DNA from: an uncultured Lachnospiraceae bacterium
GTDB taxonomy: Bacteria; Bacillota; Clostridia; Lachnospirales; Lachnospiraceae
Reading direction: 5' to 3'
Length of the DNA stretch: 16,369 nucleotides
NCBI GenBank assembly: GCA_949935685.1
Contig: CATLGN010000008.1
Span: 1 to 16,369, forward strand
Notes under the pieces: model-generated
Database searches by the model: none
Seen by the model: the letters and a program-made list of their open reading frames with translations, nothing else
Told to the model about the DNA's origin: nothing
Shown: positions 13,963-16,369 of the stretch, one piece after another
How positions within the stretch are numbered: the stretch's first letter is position 1
Layout of the letters: each line of letters opens with the position of its first letter
Program-made: the position numbers and the translations under genes

Positions 13963-15051
13963 TCAGAGAAGCGGCGTTTCCGTGCAGGGAGCGTCGCTGT
14001 CTTTGACTATCAGGCTCCAGGACAATTCCTCCGGGAGTACAGTCTGTCCCTGAATCATGCGCAGCAGCGTGCGCGCCGCCATGTTGCCCGGTTCATGGAG
14101 CGGATGGGAAAGCGACGTGATACGGACAGCGCTTAATTCGCTGAGATAACTGTTGTCAAAGGAGACGACAGAGATTTCGTCCGGCACCCGTATGCCGCCA
14201 TAGCGCAGTTCGCGGATCAGCCAATAGGCGATTTCATCGTTATGACAGATAACGGCGGAGCAGAGCCGCGCCTGACGGCGCAGAAATCCGGTCAGAAATC
14301 CCGTATCCGATCGTTCTTCCAGCGCTTCCAGTTCCGGGCTGGCATACCAGACGATCCGGTCGTCGTCGGATGGAATCCCAAAGTCCCGAAGCGCCGCCAT
14401 AAAACCGTGATACCGTTCCAGCCCCTGCAGTTCGTCGATGCGGAAGATACCGCCGATGCGGGTGTGGCCGCCGCGTATCAGGTGCTTTGCGAGCAGATAG
14501 CCGCCGTAGTAGTTGTCGTCCCGGATACAGATGCAGGCGGGGAAGGCGGGATAGTGGCCGCCGAGAAAGAGAATGGCAGTTCCCTCCTGTCGGAGCCGTT
14601 CGTACAGATCCAGATTGGGATTGGGCAGTGCGCACCGTGTTGCCTCCACGATCATGCCGCGTATGGAGGAACCGGAGAGTGCGGCAAGGATTTGGCGTTC
14701 GGCGGCAATCCGCGATTGGGTGGAATAGACGGATATGCCATACCCCTTTTCGTGCAGCGCGGATTTGATGTCGGCGAGCAGAGCCGGCGTCGTGTATTCT
14801 TCGGCATTGTTTACGATAACGGCAATCTCGTTTTTCATGGCGCCCAGTCCGGTGGAAAAGGAACCGGAGCCGGGACGCTTTTCAATCAGCCCTTCCTCTG
14901 CCAGCAGGCGGAGCGCCGCCCGCACGGTCTGGCGGCTGACATGGTATTGTCCACAGAGTTTATGCTCGGAAGGCAGTTTATAGACGCCGCCGGTATTTCG
15001 CAGGATCAATTCTTTTAATTGTTCCGCAAGACGGACATATTTTGCTGACAT
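13963..15051 (-). CDS. AraR-like transcriptional repressor (GntR DNA-binding plus LacI-type sugar-binding domain)
   Basis: The product is 362 residues on the minus strand. Residues 1-68 form a GntR winged helix: LPSEHKLCGQYHVSRQTVRAALRLLAEEGLIEKRPGSGSF. Residues from about 73 form a periplasmic-binding-protein-like effector domain of the LacI/GalR type, with the start EIAVIVNN and the end block VPDEISVVSFDNSYLSELS followed by ITSLSHP. This combination is the architecture of AraR, the L-arabinose repressor of Bacillus, which releases DNA when the sugar binds. The start at 15051 is preferred because GGGAGG lies eight bases upstream (plus-strand 15060-15065); an ATG at 15075 adds eight residues upstream of that site. 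The gene is divergent from the sugar-binding protein gene at 15500, which it probably controls together with itself. The effector sugar is not certain. Confidence 0.85.
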   Translation of the reverse strand: MSAKYVRLAEQLKELILRNTGGVYKLPSEHKLCGQYHVSRQTVRAALRLLAEEGLIEKRPGSGSFSTGLGAMKNEIAVIVNNAEEYTTPALLADIKSALHEKGYGISVYSTQSRIAAERQILAALSGSSIRGMIVEATRCALPNPNLDLYERLRQEGTAILFLGGHYPAFPACICIRDDNYYGGYLLAKHLIRGGHTRIGGIFRIDELQGLERYHGFMAALRDFGIPSDDDRIVWYASPELEALEERSDTGFLTGFLRRQARLCSAVICHNDEIAYWLIRELRYGGIRVPDEISVVSFDNSYLSELSAVRITSLSHPLHEPGNMAARTLLRMIQGQTVLPEELSWSLIVKDSDAPCTETPLL

Positions 15052-15090
15052 TTGGTTTTCCTCCCTGACAGACAAGATGGTTCGGCAGTA

Positions 15091-15099
15091 ATTATATCA
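15091..15099 (-). promoter_or_regulatory. Extended -10 promoter of the AraR-like repressor gene
   Basis: On the minus strand TGA-TATAAT (plus-strand 15091-15099) is a perfect -10 box with the extended TG. The position 17 bases upstream holds GGCAAT, a poor -35 box, so the extended -10 probably carries the promoter. Transcription would start near 15084, giving a leader of about 33 bases that contains the GGGAGG site. The TCATAAAA repeat (15097-15112) overlaps the promoter. Confidence 0.6.
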
Positions 15100-15104
15100 T
15101 AAAA

Positions 15105-15310
15105 TCATAAAATATTGCCGTTTGGGCGGGTTTTTTATAAATTTTTTGTGTCCGGGGCCTCGGATGGCGATACAAAAATGAACAAATTGGGATTTAAAAA
15201 TGAATAAAATGTGAACAAATCAGAAAAATCACAGGAAAAATGACCAGACAGAGCAAGTCAAAAACAGCGGTTACGGATTTAGAACCGGAAAAAATCATAA
15301 AAAATTACCG
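15105..15310 (+). repeat. Pair of near-identical 16-mers, TCATAAAAwATTrCCG
   Basis: TCATAAAATATTGCCG (15105-15120) and TCATAAAAAATTACCG (15295-15310) match at 14 of 16 positions in the same orientation, with starts 190 bases apart. Two further partial copies of TCATAAAA lie at 15097-15104 and 15316-15323. One pair overlaps the repressor's own promoter, the other lies over 100 bases upstream of the binding-protein promoter. Bacillus AraR binds paired sites with looping, so this is a candidate operator pair. The entry spans the two copies and the DNA between. Confidence 0.5.
15143..15178. promoter_or_regulatory. Nested dyad upstream of the repressor promoter
   Basis: The outer arms TTTTTGTGTC (15143-15152) and GATACAAAAA (15169-15178) are complementary except for one G-T pair. 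Between them lies CCGGGGCCTCGG (15152-15163), a near-palindrome centred on GGCC. The TTTGT/ACAAA arms recall operators of GntR/LacI-type regulators, but the 16-base gap is wider than usual. No protein can be assigned. Confidence 0.35.
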
Positions 15311-15321
15311 AAAAATCATAA

Positions 15322-15380
15322 AAAAATATAAAAATTAAAAAACCTGTATGTAAAAATATAAAAAATTAAAAAACCTGTAT
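15322..15380 (+). repeat. Tandem A-rich duplication, 28 and 29 bases
   Basis: The first copy (15322-15349) and second copy (15352-15380) are identical except for one extra A in the second copy. Each starts with AAAAATATAAAA and ends with AAAAAACCTGTAT. Their starts are 30 bases apart, close to three turns of the helix, so a regulator would see both on one DNA face. The second copy ends 41 bases before the -35 box at 15422. This is a typical place and layout for paired AraC-type activator sites, so the YesN-like regulator is a good candidate binder. Confidence 0.65.
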
Positions 15381-15421
15381 TGGATATAGTGACAAACATC
15401 AAAAAACAGGGCAAACTTGCA

Positions 15422-15450
15422 TTGACTGTCGCACTGCTTTGTGAAAAAAT
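15422..15450 (+). promoter_or_regulatory. Promoter-like element of the sugar-transporter binding protein gene
   Basis: TTGACT (15422-15427) is a five-of-six -35 box. After 17 bases comes AAAAAT (15445-15450), a weak -10 box with four matches. The TTTGT at 15438-15442 forms an inverted repeat with ACAAA at 15457-15461 around the -10 box and start, a possible repressor site. The weak -10 box and the tandem repeat upstream suggest activation. Confidence 0.45.
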
Positions 15451-15461
15451 AGAACTACAAA

Positions 15462-15475
15462 CGGTGCAGGCACCG
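15462..15475 (+). promoter_or_regulatory. Palindrome CGGTGCAGGCACCG in the leader
   Basis: The arms CGGTGC (15462-15467) and GCACCG (15470-15475) are perfect inverted repeats around two bases, located just downstream of the predicted transcription start and about ten bases before the ribosome binding site. It may be an operator or a small 5' hairpin that stabilises the mRNA. Confidence 0.4.
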
Positions 15476-15499
15476 GAAAAGAAAGGGAGGAAATTTTAC

Positions 15500-16369
15500 A
15501 TGTTAAGAAAGAAATTATCAGTATTACTTGCGACAGCTATGGTTGCAGCGGCAGTCGCAGGATGCGGCGGCGCAGATCAGGCAGCAGCACCTGCAGCGGA
15601 AGCGCCTGCGGCAGAAGCGCCCGCAGAAGATGCAGCGCCTGCAGATGACGCAGCAGAAGATGCGGCGGCAGATGACGGCGCAGAAGCGCCCGCAGCAAGC
15701 GGAGATGTTATCACGGTTGGTTATGCACAGGTTGGACATGAATCCGACTGGCGTACAGCGAATACACAGAACTATCAGGATGTATTCAGTGCAGAAAATG
15801 GCTATGAACTCAGCCTGATCGACTGCGACAATGACAACGCAGTACAGTTGGAAGCGGTTCGTAACTTCATTACACAGCAGCTTGATTATATCGTTATCGC
15901 TCCGATCGAGACAGCAGGATGGGATACGGTTCTTCAGGAAGCACAGGATGCAGGCATCCCGGTTATCATCGCTGACCGTGAGATCGACGCAAGCGCTGAT
16001 CTGTATGATGCATGGGTGGGAACCAATACGAAGAATGAAGGCGTTACCGCAGGTAACTGGCTGGCAGAGTATCTGAACGGCGAAGAAGCGAACATCCTCG
16101 TAATCGAAGGCTCCGTAGGCGCTTCCGCAGCTCTTGGACGTTCCGAGGGATTCAACGAAGTGGCAAAAGAGCACAGCGAATGGAAGATTCTGGATTCTCA
16201 GTCCGGTGACTTCACACAGGACGGCGGACAGGAAGTTATGGAATCCTTCATCAAATCCTACGAAGGACAGTTCAATGTAGTTGTATGCCACAACGATAAC
16301 GAAGCATACGGTGCAATGGACGCAATGAAGGCAGCCGGCATTACATATGGTGTTGACGGCGACGTAATC
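15500..16369 (+). CDS. YtfQ-like sugar ABC transporter substrate-binding lipoprotein (3' end outside window)
   Basis: The frame is open from ATG 15500 to the last base, 290 residues. GGGAGG (15485-15490) lies nine bases before the start. The signal peptide ends in V-A-G-C with Cys22. Residues about 26-68 form a low-complexity linker of Ala, Glu, Asp and Pro made from near-repeats of GCAGAAGCGCCYGCA. The binding domain starts at VITVGYAQVGHESDWRTANT and shares RNFITQQLDYIVIAPI, AGWDTVLQEAQDAGIPVIIADRE-type and VGASAALGRSEGF blocks with YtfQ and with the sensor lipoprotein at 11287. Ala codons are mostly GCA, and Asn, Phe and Ile codons mostly end in C, unlike the neighbouring genes. This suggests high expression, as expected for a transport binding protein. 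The ATPase and permease genes should follow outside the window. The sugar is probably a furanose or pentose; this is inferred. Confidence 0.88.
   Translation, partial: MLRKKLSVLLATAMVAAAVAGCGGADQAAAPAAEAPAAEAPAEDAAPADDAAEDAAADDGAEAPAASGDVITVGYAQVGHESDWRTANTQNYQDVFSAENGYELSLIDCDNDNAVQLEAVRNFITQQLDYIVIAPIETAGWDTVLQEAQDAGIPVIIADREIDASADLYDAWVGTNTKNEGVTAGNWLAEYLNGEEANILVIEGSVGASAALGRSEGFNEVAKEHSEWKILDSQSGDFTQDGGQEVMESFIKSYEGQFNVVVCHNDNEAYGAMDAMKAAGITYGVDGDVI

Larger units (their letters stand above)
15052..15499. other. Regulatory region between the AraR-like repressor and the transporter binding protein
   Basis: No gene is seen in these 448 bases, which are far richer in A and T than the flanking genes. 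The region holds a minus-strand promoter near 15091, a nested dyad around 15143-15178, near-copies TGAACAAAT (15179-15187 and 15212-15220), two pairs of longer repeats, and a plus-strand promoter near 15422-15450. The A-rich tracts on the plus strand (15286-15372) may also bend DNA or act as an UP element. Confidence 0.6.

Noticed and set aside
14242..15018. Plus-strand open frame of 258 codons opposite the AraR-like gene
   Set aside because: The minus strand encodes a complete two-domain regulator with a good ribosome binding site; the plus-strand frame is a by-product.
15286..15380. CRISPR array
   Set aside because: There are only two adjacent A-rich copies with a two-base gap, no spacers and no cas genes.
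15524..16291. Minus-strand open frame of 255 codons with a Cys/Arg-rich end
   Set aside because: The Cys/Arg-rich stretch is the antisense reading of the Ala/Glu-rich linker of the binding protein; the plus-strand frame is clearly real.

Overview
The window looks like a piece of chromosome from an endospore-forming, moderate-GC Firmicute, most likely of the Lachnospiraceae type. This rests on the end of a spore maturation protein B gene at the left edge, strong AGGAGG-type ribosome binding sites, Gram-positive lipoprotein signal peptides, a FabT-like MarR regulator and YesM/YesN-type two-component signalling. The genus cannot be fixed from the sequence alone. No rRNA, tRNA, insertion sequence or CRISPR array was seen.

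Left part (1-5975): after the 3' end of spmB comes a 328-base leader region with two promoter-like elements, several dyads and a rho-independent terminator. It precedes a complete branched-chain amino acid ABC transporter in the order livJ (binding lipoprotein), livH, livM (permeases), livG, livF (ATPases). A terminator-like hairpin between livJ and livH probably lets the binding protein be made in excess. A short membrane-anchored Mrr-type nuclease-domain gene follows livF by 43 bases with no visible promoter of its own.

Middle part (5985-9655): a FabT-like regulator has a strong promoter overlapped by a perfect TTTGAC-T-GTCAAA palindrome, which predicts autoregulation. Two small genes of unrecognised family follow in the same unit. 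On the opposite strand lies a BrnT/BrnA-type toxin-antitoxin pair. The toxin reading frame is broken near its N-terminus at an A7 run, while the 59-residue antitoxin is intact. Then comes an exported DUF885 metallopeptidase-like protein, also on the minus strand.

Right part (9716-16369): a sugar-sensing locus. A YesM-like histidine kinase, a YtfQ-like sugar-binding lipoprotein and a YesN-like AraC-type response regulator form one operon, with the binding protein sitting between kinase and regulator. The likely scheme is that the lipoprotein binds a sugar outside the membrane and docks on the kinase, and the response regulator then controls transport genes. Convergent to this operon, with a 4-base gap, is an AraR-like repressor (GntR DNA-binding domain joined to a LacI-type sugar-binding domain). 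It is divergent from a second YtfQ-like binding protein that runs off the right edge and is presumably the first gene of a sugar ABC transporter. The 448 bases between those two genes carry a near-perfect 29-base tandem duplication and a pair of near-identical 16-mers 190 bases apart. These are good candidates for response regulator and repressor sites respectively. The sensor lipoprotein and the transporter lipoprotein are clearly paralogous, so the locus looks like a three-component sugar sensor controlling its own related transporter, with an AraR-like repressor layered on top. The sugar is probably a furanose or pentose such as galactofuranose or L-arabinose; this is inference from family membership only.
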